From Pedobacter sp. V48 (GTDB taxonomy: Bacteria; Bacteroidota; Bacteroidia; Sphingobacteriales; Sphingobacteriaceae), in the NCBI RefSeq assembly GCF_000523515.1, contig NZ_AWRU01000006.1:604253-668252 (forward strand): 64,000 nucleotides of DNA. Reading direction: 5' to 3'. Shown one piece after another: positions 35,999 through 44,680 of this stretch; position 1 is the stretch's first letter; every line of letters begins with the position of its first letter. The translations under genes and the position numbers were made by a program. The notes under the pieces were generated by a model that had not been told where the DNA came from, did not search any database, and was given only the letters and a program-made list of their open reading frames with translations.

Positions 35999-38876
35999 CT
36001 TTAAAATGTTTTAAGGTCGAAAAATTAACAAGTAACAATACACTGGTACCATTGTCATTAGAAATGATCTTTAAATCGGCATTTATTCTTTTAGCCCTTA
36101 CATACATGTTATTCATGCCGTGTCCGTCTTTAGCATGTGCTACATCAAAGCCGATTCCATCGTCCTGAAGGGTGATCAACAGCATACCGTTGTTTAATTT
36201 GGCCTCAAAATTTATCACCTTAGCTTTGGCATGTTTCAGCGAGTTATGTATCGACTCCTTAAAAATCATCAATATGTTTCTGCTCATATCTAATGATAAT
36301 TTGGTGTATTTATTATTGAGATCAATATCAAATTTAAAGAGAATAGGGGTTTCGTTAACCATTTCCTGACCGAAATCTTTAATGTGGTTTAATACCTGAT
36401 CTAAGGAATCATTTTTTGGATTTAACGACCATAATATATCTTTAGTTCCATTGTACAGTTCATCAACATTGCAACGGATCTTTTTTAAGATATTTCTTTT
36501 TTCGGTATCATCTTTATCGATCATGCTCCCCAATACTTCCGAAAGAACTGTTATTCTGGTTAGCTTGTTGCCCAGGTCATCGTGAAAATCTTCTGCAGTT
36601 TGTTTTCTGATCTTAAATTGTTCCTCCAGCTTTATTTTTAGTCTTAACTTGCGCCTACGCTCATTCAGCATCAGGATAATGTATACTATAAACAATATCA
36701 GCAGGATAATAAGTATCACTACAAAGAACTTAAAGAGAGGTGTTTGGTAGTATGCTGGCAGTATTTCAAATGCAACTGAGGCGGTATTAACCGAAAAAAG
36801 CCCGTCTTTGGTAATCACTTTCACTTCGAAAGTGTATTTTCCGGGAGGGATAGCAGTGAAATTCATGGACGAATTACTGCTTGGCAGACTGAATTTATTA
36901 TCTAATCCAATTAGTCGGCACCTGTACATAACGGCGTCAGGATTTTTCAGATAAATTCCAGTATAGCTGATATTGATGTGATTGTGGTTATACGGTAGCG
37001 TAAGCACACCATCAACATATTCAGGCTTGTAGTTTGGCGTTACGTTTACTGAATTGATGTAGATGTAGGGGTTTACTTTTTTTTCTGAACTAGGATTTAC
37101 TCCATAAACAATAACACCTCTAGTTGTGCCAATCCATACATTGTTGTCGTGTTGGAGTATGGCATTCTGATTGCATTCTACCAGGAGTTCATCCTCACTT
37201 TGTGGCGGTATAATTGTAAAGTTTTTTGGGTCAATCCTATCAATACCTCTTCCGGTTCCAACCCATATTGTTCCCTTTTTGTCTTCTAATAAGCTATAGA
37301 TATGATCAGATGCAATGCCAGACTTTGTGTTTAAAAATTTTGTTGCCCCGGTTTTAATATTCCAGATCACCAAGCCATAATCTGCGGTCCCGAAAAGCAC
37401 ATAATCCTTATATTTAAGCATGCAAAGTATGTTTGAGCCAGATAAGCCCTTAATCTTTAACGGAGTAACTGTTTTCTTATTTACAATTAACCGTGCTCCA
37501 TCCTGGGTGCCTAAAATTACTGAATCGCGCCCCAGTTCCATTAATCCACCACCAAACTGTTGGGTAATTCCAGTGAGTTTTCTGGTGTTCACATCAAAGG
37601 TTAAGCATCCGTGATTAGTTGATAGCCATATGGTACCACCACTATCCTCGATCATTGCATTGTACGCTATATGCTCGTTTTCCGTATCCATACGCTCCAA
37701 GCGCTGCCCGTTATGCCTCCAGAGGCCACCACCGGGTGTGCCTAACCAAAGATTATTTTTGCGGTCGTTATATAAGAAATTAATGCGGTAGGAATCTGGA
37801 TTTTGAGAGGGTATTTTAACGCTTATTATCTTTTGATTCTGTTTGTATTCATACAAGCCACCATATGAGCCTAACCATATTGATCCGGGATTAGGACCTT
37901 TGGCAATGGCCATTACAATTCGGCTTTCTATTCCTTGTGTTTCATCAAATGTTACGTAGCTGTTATTGGTAAATCTGAATAAGCCTGAACCATCTGTGCC
38001 AAGCCAGATGTTGTTCTCTATGTCTTTAAATATCTCATTAACAACATTATCTGTAAATCCATTTTTGGAGTTGAAATGGATGATGCTGGCAGAGGTAATG
38101 TAGTAGGCACCCTTATTTGTACCTATCCATATTGATCCTTTGCCATCCTGAGCTATGGTATTGCATTTACTTGTAATTTCGTTATAGACTTTATTAATGG
38201 TATGGTTCTGGGCAATATAGATCCCTTCGGGCGTTAAAAACCATACCTTTCCTTTGTTAAGCTTGTCTACTAAAATATTAGTAACTACCAGGGTTTTTAT
38301 TTTTTCATCTAATGGCCATAGTATCCACTTACCCCTTTCAAGATGATATAATCCTTTGCCATGAACGGCTACCCATATTTTACCTGAATAGTCTGTTTTA
38401 AGAGCAGTAACTATTTCTGTGGTATCATTTGAAATGGTTATTAGCCCATCTTTGCTGGCGTTGTATAAACGTTTGGCTTTTATGCAATAGGTAGTTCCAT
38501 CTTTATCGGTAGCCAGTGCACCAACCCATTTTTTTGTATCCGCCGAATTGCTGAAACTCTTGCCATCGTATTTTGATAAACCTTTGGCAGATCCTATCCA
38601 TATTTCCTCATTTTTTCCTGCTGCCAGTGCAAGAATGAAGTTGCTGCTTAGACCACGTGTCTTGGTGTAATCGGTAAACTGTTTGCCATTAAAACAGCTG
38701 AGCCCTCCAAGGGTCGAAATCCACAAGCGACGCTTGTTGTCCTGCGTAATAGCAGTTACCTGCGATTGCGTTAGACCATCCTCTATATCATATTGTTCAA
38801 AGTTATACCGCTGGGAAAAACCATCGAGACAATAGCTGAAAAGGATGAGAAAAAGTAACGATATCTTTTTGCCCAC
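35991..38876 (-). CDS. Propeller-type sensor histidine kinase (HisKA_3)
   Basis: A 961-residue sensor. The start is uncertain: I chose GTG 38876, which gives a clean signal peptide MGKKISLLFLILFSYCLDGFSQ; a TTG at 38930 would add 18 residues. Order: Reg_prop propeller repeats (about 25-630, e.g. RRLWISTLGGLSCF), Y_Y_Y domain (about 640-700), one membrane helix (about 712-738), HisKA_3 with phospho-acceptor H765 in EDFHDDLGNKLTR, and HATPase with ESIHNSLKHAKA and DDGIGFD. Unlike the HTCS at 13423 it has no receiver or AraC domain; its partner is the NarL regulator that overlaps it. No SusCD or hydrolase genes adjoin, so its signal may not be a glycan. Confidence 0.93.
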   Translation of the reverse strand: MGKKISLLFLILFSYCLDGFSQRYNFEQYDIEDGLTQSQVTAITQDNKRRLWISTLGGLSCFNGKQFTDYTKTRGLSSNFILALAAGKNEEIWIGSAKGLSKYDGKSFSNSADTKKWVGALATDKDGTTYCIKAKRLYNASKDGLITISNDTTEIVTALKTDYSGKIWVAVHGKGLYHLERGKWILWPLDEKIKTLVVTNILVDKLNKGKVWFLTPEGIYIAQNHTINKVYNEITSKCNTIAQDGKGSIWIGTNKGAYYITSASIIHFNSKNGFTDNVVNEIFKDIENNIWLGTDGSGLFRFTNNSYVTFDETQGIESRIVMAIAKGPNPGSIWLGSYGGLYEYKQNQKIISVKIPSQNPDSYRINFLYNDRKNNLWLGTPGGGLWRHNGQRLERMDTENEHIAYNAMIEDSGGTIWLSTNHGCLTFDVNTRKLTGITQQFGGGLMELGRDSVILGTQDGARLIVNKKTVTPLKIKGLSGSNILCMLKYKDYVLFGTADYGLVIWNIKTGATKFLNTKSGIASDHIYSLLEDKKGTIWVGTGRGIDRIDPKNFTIIPPQSEDELLVECNQNAILQHDNNVWIGTTRGVIVYGVNPSSEKKVNPYIYINSVNVTPNYKPEYVDGVLTLPYNHNHINISYTGIYLKNPDAVMYRCRLIGLDNKFSLPSSNSSMNFTAIPPGKYTFEVKVITKDGLFSVNTASVAFEILPAYYQTPLFKFFVVILIILLILFIVYIILMLNERRRKLRLKIKLEEQFKIRKQTAEDFHDDLGNKLTRITVLSEVLGSMIDKDDTEKRNILKKIRCNVDELYNGTKDILWSLNPKNDSLDQVLNHIKDFGQEMVNETPILFKFDIDLNNKYTKLSLDMSRNILMIFKESIHNSLKHAKAKVINFEAKLNNGMLLITLQDDGIGFDVAHAKDGHGMNNMYVRAKRINADLKIISNDNGTSVLLLVNFSTLKHFKDA

Positions 38877-38939
38877 TTGATACGGAAATACAAGGTTAAT
38901 CCGATTGTAAATATATTTATCAATATACAATTAAAAAAT

Positions 38940-38992
38940 CACCCCTGAAGGGGTATTTTTTTCATTTACCTCAAAATACCCCTTCAGGGGTG
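38940..38992. promoter_or_regulatory. Perfect 20-bp inverted repeat between kinase and AraC genes
   Basis: CACCCCTGAAGGGGTATTTT (38940-38959) and its exact reverse complement (38973-38992) are separated by 13 nt. Each arm is itself a near-palindrome, ACCCCT-GA-AGGGGT. Read on the minus strand the structure is followed by T6, so it looks like an intrinsic terminator aimed at the kinase gene; read as DNA it is a pair of operator-like sites between two divergent regulatory genes. Confidence 0.7.
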
Positions 38993-39015
38993 AAAAGAAA
39001 CACGATATCCCGGTT

Positions 39016-39023
39016 TAATTTTG
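39016..39023 (+). promoter_or_regulatory. Possible -7 promoter element for the AraC-family gene
   Basis: TAATTTTG fits TAnnTTTG and lies 60 nt before ATG 39084. No TTTG was found at the right distance upstream; the space is occupied by the inverted repeat 38940-38992. Confidence 0.35.
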
Positions 39024-39083
39024 ATTAGAAACTTTGGACATTGAAGTTGACTGATTTGAGTTAAACACGCTAATTTAATTGTG

Positions 39084-39938
39084 ATGAGTACTACTAGAAT
39101 ATTTGTTGGTAATAATGAAATTATAAATCAAAATTCTTGTGCCAGCAGCTTCACTGGCTTAACAGGAAAGTATTCAATTAACATGGTATTTAACGGCGCT
39201 GCCGACTATAAATTAGGCAAAAGGGAGCTGCGGCTGCATCCAGAAAACTTTATATTTTTAAATAGCCATACCAACTATTCCAGCAGAATTGATTCAGCAA
39301 TACCGGTAAATGCGCTTTCTGTTTTCTTTGATCCCCGTTTCGTTCAGGATTTCGAATATTCGAGAAAAAATCACGCTGTTTTGCTGGATAACCCATTTGA
39401 TTATAAATATGAGAACCCGGTTTTTGTAGAATCTATTTATCCTTTGCATGGTGCACTAAAAGACAATCTGTTAAATCTTGGAGCACTTCTCAATAGCAAT
39501 ACAACTGATCAGCTGCTCTTGAATGACTGCTTGCATAATTGCTTGTTAAATTATTACGGCATATACAACATTGAAGTTGTCAGCAGAACTGCATCGTTAA
39601 AGTTTCTTAGTCATGTAACCAAATCCGAAATATTAAGACGCCTGTCTATGGCTAAGGATTATATCATTAGCAATTACAATAAGAACATCCGACTGGATGA
39701 TATTGCACAAATGGCTTGTTTGTCGATAAACCATTTACTCAGAACTTTTAAACAAGCTTATCAGCAGTCGCCGCACCAGTTTTTAACAACATTCAGACTT
39801 CAGCAAGCCAAGTACTACTTAAGAAATACAGACTATCCGGTTAGTGAGATTGTAGATATGGTGGGCTTTGAATGCCCAAGTTCCTTTATCAGGTTATTTA
39901 GAAGTTCCTTTAACGTTACTCCCGGCCAGTACAGGTAA
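39084..39938 (+). CDS. AraC-family transcriptional regulator
   Basis: A 284-residue regulator. ATG 39084 is preferred over the GTG directly before it. The N-terminal 170 residues are a cupin-like sensing domain (YKLGKRELRLHPENFIFLNSHTNYSS) with no membrane segment. The C-terminal 100 residues hold two HTH motifs: IRLDDIAQMACLSINHLLRTFKQAYQQSPHQF and YPVSEIVDMVGFECPSSFIRLFRSSFNVTPGQYR, typical of AraC/XylS. The gene is divergent from the propeller kinase and is followed by a small secreted NTF2-like protein. Ligand unknown. Confidence 0.93.
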   Translation: MSTTRIFVGNNEIINQNSCASSFTGLTGKYSINMVFNGAADYKLGKRELRLHPENFIFLNSHTNYSSRIDSAIPVNALSVFFDPRFVQDFEYSRKNHAVLLDNPFDYKYENPVFVESIYPLHGALKDNLLNLGALLNSNTTDQLLLNDCLHNCLLNYYGIYNIEVVSRTASLKFLSHVTKSEILRRLSMAKDYIISNYNKNIRLDDIAQMACLSINHLLRTFKQAYQQSPHQFLTTFRLQQAKYYLRNTDYPVSEIVDMVGFECPSSFIRLFRSSFNVTPGQYR

Positions 39939-40002
39939 TCTGTACCGTATACGATGCTTTTAGAGTACACGATATGTGTTTAGTTTAAAAAAAATTAAAA
40001 AA

Positions 40003-40443
40003 ATGGTTATGAAAAGAAAAATCCTGTTGTGTATGGCGATACTGGGTATCTCCTTCACTGTTGCATCCGCTGATACAGATAAACCAGCGGCAAGTGTAAA
40101 TTTAAAATCAAACTCTGTAATAGAAGCTTACATAGATGCAAATGTTCACTGTAATGCAGCATTACTCAATCAGGTGATGGGTAATGAGGCTGTGCTAAAA
40201 ATAACCAGGCAAGGTAAAATTGTAGAACAAAACAAAAGGGATCTGGTAGATTTTTATAAAAAAAGAGGCGACATTACGCTAAACTGTACCTCTAATTTTG
40301 AGATCTTATCTACTAGTGATTGCGTAGTAATGGTAAGAGTGGATTTTAAATATCCGTTGTTTACCCAAGAGAACTATGTAACTGTTGTAAAAGATCAAAA
40401 CGGCATATGGAAAATAAGCCAGATCCACAGATTTAACGGATAA
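40003..40443 (+). CDS. Small secreted NTF2-like protein
   Basis: A 146-residue protein (146 from ATG 40003; ATG 40009 is an equally good start) with a signal peptide MKRKILLCMAILGISFTVASA. The mature part, SVIEAYIDANVHCNAALLNQVMGNEAVL...WKISQIHRFNG, has the length and ending of the nuclear-transport-factor-2/lumazine-binding-like fold often found as secreted proteins in Bacteroidota. No catalytic residues can be assigned. Two Cys in the mature part (NVHCN, LNCTS) might pair. It follows the AraC gene by 64 nt and ends at a clear terminator. Confidence 0.75.
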   Translation: MVMKRKILLCMAILGISFTVASADTDKPAASVNLKSNSVIEAYIDANVHCNAALLNQVMGNEAVLKITRQGKIVEQNKRDLVDFYKKRGDITLNCTSNFEILSTSDCVVMVRVDFKYPLFTQENYVTVVKDQNGIWKISQIHRFNG

Positions 40444-40553
40444 AAAGAATTGGTGAGTTTCGCTTATTCATAGTTAAGCCCTAAACCTATATTTGAACCA
40501 GGAAGCCCAGCAATAAGTTTGGATAAATTTAAATTTGGGTTAGTTAATAATAG

Positions 40554-40584
40554 AAGTCATCCAATAGGTAGGATGACTTTTTTT
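40554..40584. terminator. Terminator between convergent genes
   Basis: AAGTCATCC (40554-40562) pairs with GGATGACTT (40571-40579), loop AATAGGTA, and T7 runs from 40578 to 40584. It ends the NTF2-like transcript and overlaps the stop codon of the minus-strand gene at 40583. Confidence 0.85.
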
Positions 40585-41182
40585 ATGGCTGCTCTTTGAA
40601 CTGGCTGCTGATGCGTTCAAACTTCTCTATTAAAAGATCTAAGCGCTCTTTCTCTCTTTTTAAATAAGCTTTGCGCAAAAAGGTTGCACATAATGCCATC
40701 CAGAAAACAGAGAAGGAAGTTATCCCGATCTGAAACCATAATTCCAGATTGTCGAGCATTTCGTAGAAATAAAGGACAAAGCCAAGGCATATTGCTGCGG
40801 CATAAAACCAATATAGCTTGTTGTATATGGAGAACTTATTTAACTGGTAGATCTTTAGTTGTGATAAAAACTCATTAGGATGCTGCGTAAAGTCATTCCT
40901 CGATATTATTTTGTAATCCTTATATAGAATAAAGGTAGATACAGCTATAGCTATAATAATGATGCCTAATCCAGCAGGTGTTGTCCATGATGTGAATGGA
41001 TAAAATATCAAAAGTGCAACAAGGGATGCAAAAGAAATCAACATTCCGGCGATGTTCAGTAGAGATCTTGTTTTGATGCCTGATACTTCTTTTTTTGCCT
41101 GCGAAAGCATTTCATCAGAAGAGATTTTTACCTCAACTGAATGTGATTGCCAAAGCGATTGTATATGATCAAATTCTTGCAT
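40583..41182 (-). CDS. Membrane protein coupled to an ECF sigma factor
   Basis: A 199-residue protein with an N-terminal cytoplasmic helix (MQEFDHIQSLWQSHSVEVKISSDEML...), four predicted membrane segments (about 42-60, 68-87, 122-142, 149-168) and a charged C-terminal tail. It overlaps the upstream sigma factor gene by 14 nt, so the two are translationally coupled. The place and the short N-terminal cytoplasmic part are what one expects of an anti-sigma factor, but I see no zinc-binding HxxxCxxC motif and do not recognise the family; the anti-sigma role is inference. Confidence 0.75.
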   Translation of the reverse strand: MQEFDHIQSLWQSHSVEVKISSDEMLSQAKKEVSGIKTRSLLNIAGMLISFASLVALLIFYPFTSWTTPAGLGIIIIAIAVSTFILYKDYKIISRNDFTQHPNEFLSQLKIYQLNKFSIYNKLYWFYAAAICLGFVLYFYEMLDNLELWFQIGITSFSVFWMALCATFLRKAYLKREKERLDLLIEKFERISSQFKEQP

Positions 41183-41666
41183 GTTGATTGTATAGTTCTG
41201 TAAGTTTTTGTTTAATGCGATGAATTTTTACTCTCAGATTCCCTTCACTGATGCCAGATATATCGGCTATTTCATTGTAGGGTAGTTCATCGAGTACCAT
41301 TGTAATTATGAGGCGATCGTTTTCTTCTAGTTTTGATATTGACTTATAAAGTAGTGCAACCTGTTCGTTTTTTTCTGACAATTCCTCTGGCCTGTTTTCG
41401 ATAATATTGTCTGTTAGCTCATCTTTTGCCTGCCTTTTTTCCGACCTTAAATAGGTTAGGCAAGTATTGACTGCGATACGGTAGATCCATGTCGAGATCA
41501 AAGATTTATTTCGGAACTTATCCAGATTCTGCCAAACTTTTAAAAATGTTTCCTGAAGAAGATCGTTTGCCGAGTCTTCGTCGCCAGTATAGCCATAACA
41601 TAAATGGAAGATTTTCTTGGAATTTGTGTCGAAAATTTGTTTAAATAGCTGATCCTTTTGTTCCAT
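41169..41666 (-). CDS. ECF-type RNA polymerase sigma factor
   Basis: A 165-residue sigma-70-family protein with region 2 (FHLCYGYTGDEDSANDLLQETFLKVWQNLDKF; ISTWIYRIAVNTCLTYLR) and region 4 (LEENDRLIITMVLDELPYNEIADISGISEGNLRVKIHRIKQKL). It is co-transcribed with the membrane protein that overlaps its 3' end. The palindrome TTGTAA-N10-TTACAA at 41695-41716 is directly upstream. Regulon unknown. Confidence 0.95.
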   Translation of the reverse strand: MEQKDQLFKQIFDTNSKKIFHLCYGYTGDEDSANDLLQETFLKVWQNLDKFRNKSLISTWIYRIAVNTCLTYLRSEKRQAKDELTDNIIENRPEELSEKNEQVALLYKSISKLEENDRLIITMVLDELPYNEIADISGISEGNLRVKIHRIKQKLTELYNQHARI

Positions 41667-41694
41667 TAATTAACGGCTGATGGTAGTTTGATCG

Positions 41695-41716
41695 TTGTAA
41701 TCTTTAATTGTTACAA
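41695..41716. promoter_or_regulatory. Palindrome upstream of the ECF sigma gene
   Basis: TTGTAA (41695-41700) and TTACAA (41711-41716) are perfect inverted repeats with a 10-nt spacer, 29 bp before the sigma factor start and 29 bp before the symporter's -33 element. It could be an operator for either divergent gene. Confidence 0.4.
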
Positions 41717-41744
41717 GCGGTTGCGGTATCAAAAATAATAAATG

Positions 41745-41775
41745 TTTGCGGGCTTACCACAATTAATTACTTTTG
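41745..41775 (+). promoter_or_regulatory. Bacteroidota-type promoter of the dicarboxylate symporter
   Basis: TTTG at 41745-41748, a 19-nt gap, then TACTTTTG at 41768-41775: an exact fit to the consensus. The start of transcription near 41781 leaves a very short leader before ATG 41796. Confidence 0.7.
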
Positions 41776-41795
41776 TTGCCACTAAAAACTAATTT

Positions 41796-43223
41796 ATGAA
41801 ACAAAACCGCATCGGGCTGATTACATTGATATTTATTACAATTGCAACTTTGCTCGGAGTTTTGAAAGATTTTGATGTTGTTGCCATTCCAGATAATCTG
41901 ATGATGGCCGTGCGTTGGATTCTTGCAGCGGAATTGTTTGTTTATGCCCTTATTAAAAAGAATCTAACTACCTGGATATTGGTTTGTATGATTTTAGGAG
42001 TTTTTATTGGGATAGATTATCCACATGTAGCTATAGCATTGCAGCCACTAAGCAAAGGTTTTATTAAGCTGGTAAAAACTATAGTTGGTCCAATATTATT
42101 TGCAACCCTGGTTTATGGTATTGCTGGTCATTCTGATTTGAAACAAGTAGGTAGAATGGCCTGGAAATCTATGCTGTACTTCTATTGCGCTACCACAATG
42201 GCATTATTTATTGGATTGGCGGCAATAAATATTTCTCAAGCAGGAGTAGGGGTTAATATTGAAAATATGCCTCATAATGAATTGCCAAAACCGGTGAAGG
42301 ATTTGACTGATGAGAGCATTCTGCAAAGTTTACCACATAGCATACATTGGTTGTATAAAACCCTTGCCTTTTTTAGAAACGTTTTCCCTGAGAATATTGC
42401 AAAATCTATCTATGATGCCCAGATTTTACAGATTGTGATCTTTTCAGTGATCTTCGGAATTGGTCTGGCGATGGTAGACGAAAAGAAAAGGAAGCCTATG
42501 GTTGATTTTTGTGAAAGCTTATCTGAAACCATGTTCAAGTTCACAAATGTGATCATGTACTTTGCTCCAATTGGAGTAGGAGCAGCTATGGCTTACACCG
42601 TCGGGCATATGGGGGTAGACATCCTAAAGCATTTGTTCATGCTGGTGGCAACCCTATACGTGGCATTGTTGGCTTTTATCCTCATAGTATTGCTGCCGGT
42701 GGCTTTATACATCAAGTTGCCTATTAGGAAGTTTATTAGCGCGATAAAAGAACCGGTATCCATTGCTTTTGCAACAACCAGTTCTGATGCGGCATTGCCT
42801 AAAGCAATGAGTGCAATGGAAAAATTTGGGGTTCCCCGCAAAATTGTATCATTTGTAATTCCAACCGGTTATAGTTTTAATTTAGATGGAACAACATTAT
42901 ATCTCTCATTAGCGGCTATTTTTGTGGCTCAGGCTGCGGGAATGCATCTGTCGTTTGGCGATCAGTTATTGATTGTTTTTACGCTTATGATTACCAGTAA
43001 AGGGGTGGCTGCAATACCAAGGGCATCTCTAATTATATTGATAGCTACCGCAGATCAGTTTGGTCTTCCAACCTTTATTATTGCTGCAATTTTAGGAGTT
43101 GATGAATTGATGGATATGGGAAGAACATCATTAAACGTAATAGGAAACTGTTTAGCAACAGTTGTAATCGCAAAATGGGAGGGTGAATATAATCCTGACT
43201 ATGAGGCACCAATAGAAGCATAA
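41796..43223 (+). CDS. Dicarboxylate/amino acid:cation symporter (DAACS family)
   Basis: A 475-residue inner-membrane carrier of the GltP/DctA type. It has extra N-terminal hydrophobic segments before the usual core (IGLITLIFITIATLLGVLKD). Family landmarks: LVKTIVGPILFATLVYGIAG, the serine-rich re-entrant loop AFATTSSDAALPKAM (ATSSSEAALP in relatives), PTGYSFNLDGTTLYLSLA (the NMDGT motif is NLDGT here) and the C-terminal DELMDMGRTSLNVIGNCLATVVIAKW. It imports C4-dicarboxylates or acidic amino acids with Na+ or H+; which one cannot be said. It has its own promoter and is followed after 3 nt by a small anchored protein. Confidence 0.93.
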   Translation: MKQNRIGLITLIFITIATLLGVLKDFDVVAIPDNLMMAVRWILAAELFVYALIKKNLTTWILVCMILGVFIGIDYPHVAIALQPLSKGFIKLVKTIVGPILFATLVYGIAGHSDLKQVGRMAWKSMLYFYCATTMALFIGLAAINISQAGVGVNIENMPHNELPKPVKDLTDESILQSLPHSIHWLYKTLAFFRNVFPENIAKSIYDAQILQIVIFSVIFGIGLAMVDEKKRKPMVDFCESLSETMFKFTNVIMYFAPIGVGAAMAYTVGHMGVDILKHLFMLVATLYVALLAFILIVLLPVALYIKLPIRKFISAIKEPVSIAFATTSSDAALPKAMSAMEKFGVPRKIVSFVIPTGYSFNLDGTTLYLSLAAIFVAQAAGMHLSFGDQLLIVFTLMITSKGVAAIPRASLIILIATADQFGLPTFIIAAILGVDELMDMGRTSLNVIGNCLATVVIAKWEGEYNPDYEAPIEA

Positions 43224-43226
43224 TTT

Positions 43227-43739
43227 ATGACTAACAAAGGGAAAAAGATTTTTTTAGCGCTAAGTATTGTAGTGCCGTTCTTGATTTATTGCATAGTATA
43301 TTATACCCCAATGATAAAGAATGCACCTTTCAGGTCAGCAGACTTTGTTTCATTTGAATACAAGTGGGGGGTAGGGAAAACTCTTGCTAATAGTTATAAT
43401 TCTGCTACCGGCGATTATCAATACCTTGATGATAAAGACTCGCTGGTTAAGACCCATGTAAAGCTTAGAAAAAATGACATGATCTATTTACACAGTAAGG
43501 CGAATGAATTAGGTTTGTGGAATTTTCCAAGTGTAATCGCAAATAACGGATCGGATCTAAATTCGCCTAAGATACTGCGTTATGAGATCCAGTTTAACTA
43601 CAAAACAAAATCAAAGAAAGTGATCTATTTGACTGATTACAACGAAATACCTAAGCTAAGAGATGTTGCAGCTCAAATGCAAAAGCTTATCGGACAAAGC
43701 ATAAATGACGCTGAAGAACGTTACGGGAATAAAAAGTAA
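43227..43739 (+). CDS. Membrane-anchored protein of unknown function
   Basis: A 170-residue protein with one N-terminal hydrophobic helix (residues 7-27, IFLALSIVVPFLIYCIVYYT) and a soluble part facing outward. It starts 3 nt after the symporter and is surely in its operon. The soluble part (SFEYKWGVGKTLANSYNSATGDYQYLDDKDSL; LYEIQFNYKTKSKKVIYLTDYN) has no motif I recognise. The VGKT string is too short to count as a P-loop. Confidence 0.75.
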   Translation: MTNKGKKIFLALSIVVPFLIYCIVYYTPMIKNAPFRSADFVSFEYKWGVGKTLANSYNSATGDYQYLDDKDSLVKTHVKLRKNDMIYLHSKANELGLWNFPSVIANNGSDLNSPKILRYEIQFNYKTKSKKVIYLTDYNEIPKLRDVAAQMQKLIGQSINDAEERYGNKK

Positions 43740-43744
43740 TTCTG

Positions 43745-43776
43745 TTGTGGATTTAGAAAAATTAATTCTATATTTG
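43745..43776 (+). promoter_or_regulatory. Promoter of the rplU-rpmA operon
   Basis: TTG at 43745-43747, a 21-nt gap, then TATATTTG at 43769-43776. It starts 6 nt after the preceding stop codon and leaves a leader of about 40 nt before rplU. Confidence 0.6.
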
Positions 43777-43820
43777 CACCTCGATAAAAATAAACAATTT
43801 AAAATAATAAATATTTAACA

Positions 43821-44132
43821 ATGTACGCAATAGTAAATATAGCAGGACAGCAATTCAAAGTTGCAAAAGACCAGCACCTTTTTGTACACCGTTTACAAGG
43901 AGATGAAGGCGCTAGTATTGAATTTGACAATGTATTGTTGGTTGAAGATGGTGGTAAAATCTCTGTAGGAGCACCTACATTGAAAGGCGCTTCAGTTTCA
44001 GCTAAAATCGTGTCTCATTTAAAAGGCGATAAAGTAATCGTGTTCAAAAAGAAACGTAGAAAAGGTTACAAAAAGAAAAACGGTCACCGTCAGTATTTCA
44101 CCAAAATCCAGATTTCTGGTATCAGTTTATAA
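43821..44132 (+). CDS. rplU: 50S ribosomal protein L21
   Basis: A 103-residue ribosomal protein L21: [22 protein letters not shown] at the start and the family signature [21 protein letters not shown] with FTKIQISGI at the end. It binds 23S rRNA with L20. The gene order rplU-rpmA is conserved in most bacteria and kept here. Confidence 0.98.
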   Translation: MYAIVNIAGQQFKVAKDQHLFVHRLQGDEGASIEFDNVLLVEDGGKISVGAPTLKGASVSAKIVSHLKGDKVIVFKKKRRKGYKKKNGHRQYFTKIQISGISL

Positions 44133-44190
44133 TTAGTTGTTAAACAAAGATTACCAGGTTAATCAGGTAATTAATAAAATATAAAACAAG

Positions 44191-44610
44191 ATGGCACATA
44201 AAAAAGGAGCCGGTAGTTCGAGAAACGGACGCGAGTCGCATAGCAAACGTTTAGGTATCAAAATATTTGGTGGTCAGGAAGCTATCGCTGGAAACATTTT
44301 AGTACGTCAGCGTGGTACAAAACATCATCCAGATAAAGGAGTAGGTATTGGTAAAGACCATACTTTATTCGCTTTGGTTGATGGTACTGTAATCTTCAAA
44401 AAGAAACAAGATAACAAATCATACGTTTCTGTATTACCTACAGTAGCTAAAGAAGTTGTAGAAAAAGCACCTGTTGTTAAAAAAGCACCTGCTAAGAAAG
44501 CTGCTGCTCCTGCAAAGGAAGTTGCTGCTGAAAAAGCACCTGCAAAAAAAGCACCTGCAAAAAAAGCTGTTAAAGCTGAAGCAGAAACTAAAGCAGAATC
44601 TGCAGAATAG
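44191..44610 (+). CDS. rpmA: 50S ribosomal protein L27 with a long Lys/Ala C-terminal tail
   Basis: The first 85 residues are a normal L27: [20 protein letters not shown], then [33 protein letters not shown]27 reaches into the peptidyl-transferase centre with its N-terminus. The protein is 139 residues long because of a tail of about 50 residues made of KKAPAKKA-type units and ending in an acidic stretch ([11 protein letters not shown]). Typical L27 ends near residue 85. The tail resembles histone-H1-like C-termini and the protein encoded at 54569. Whether the tail is removed or binds RNA is unknown. Confidence 0.95.
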   Translation: MAHKKGAGSSRNGRESHSKRLGIKIFGGQEAIAGNILVRQRGTKHHPDKGVGIGKDHTLFALVDGTVIFKKKQDNKSYVSVLPTVAKEVVEKAPVVKKAPAKKAAAPAKEVAAEKAPAKKAPAKKAVKAEAETKAESAE

Positions 44611-44627
44611 TAAGTTATTTACTTTAC

Positions 44628-44664
44628 AAAAAAGGGTTTCAGCATATGTTGAAACCCTTTTTTT
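44628..44664. terminator. Bidirectional terminator between rpmA and the XRE gene
   Basis: Core arms AAAGGGTTTCA (44631-44641) and TGAAACCCTTT (44650-44660) extend by three A-T pairs to 44628 and 44663; the loop is 8 nt. T runs on the plus strand and A runs on the left make it work in both directions. Confidence 0.9.
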
Positions 44665-44680
44665 GTAGTAATATTTTTGT

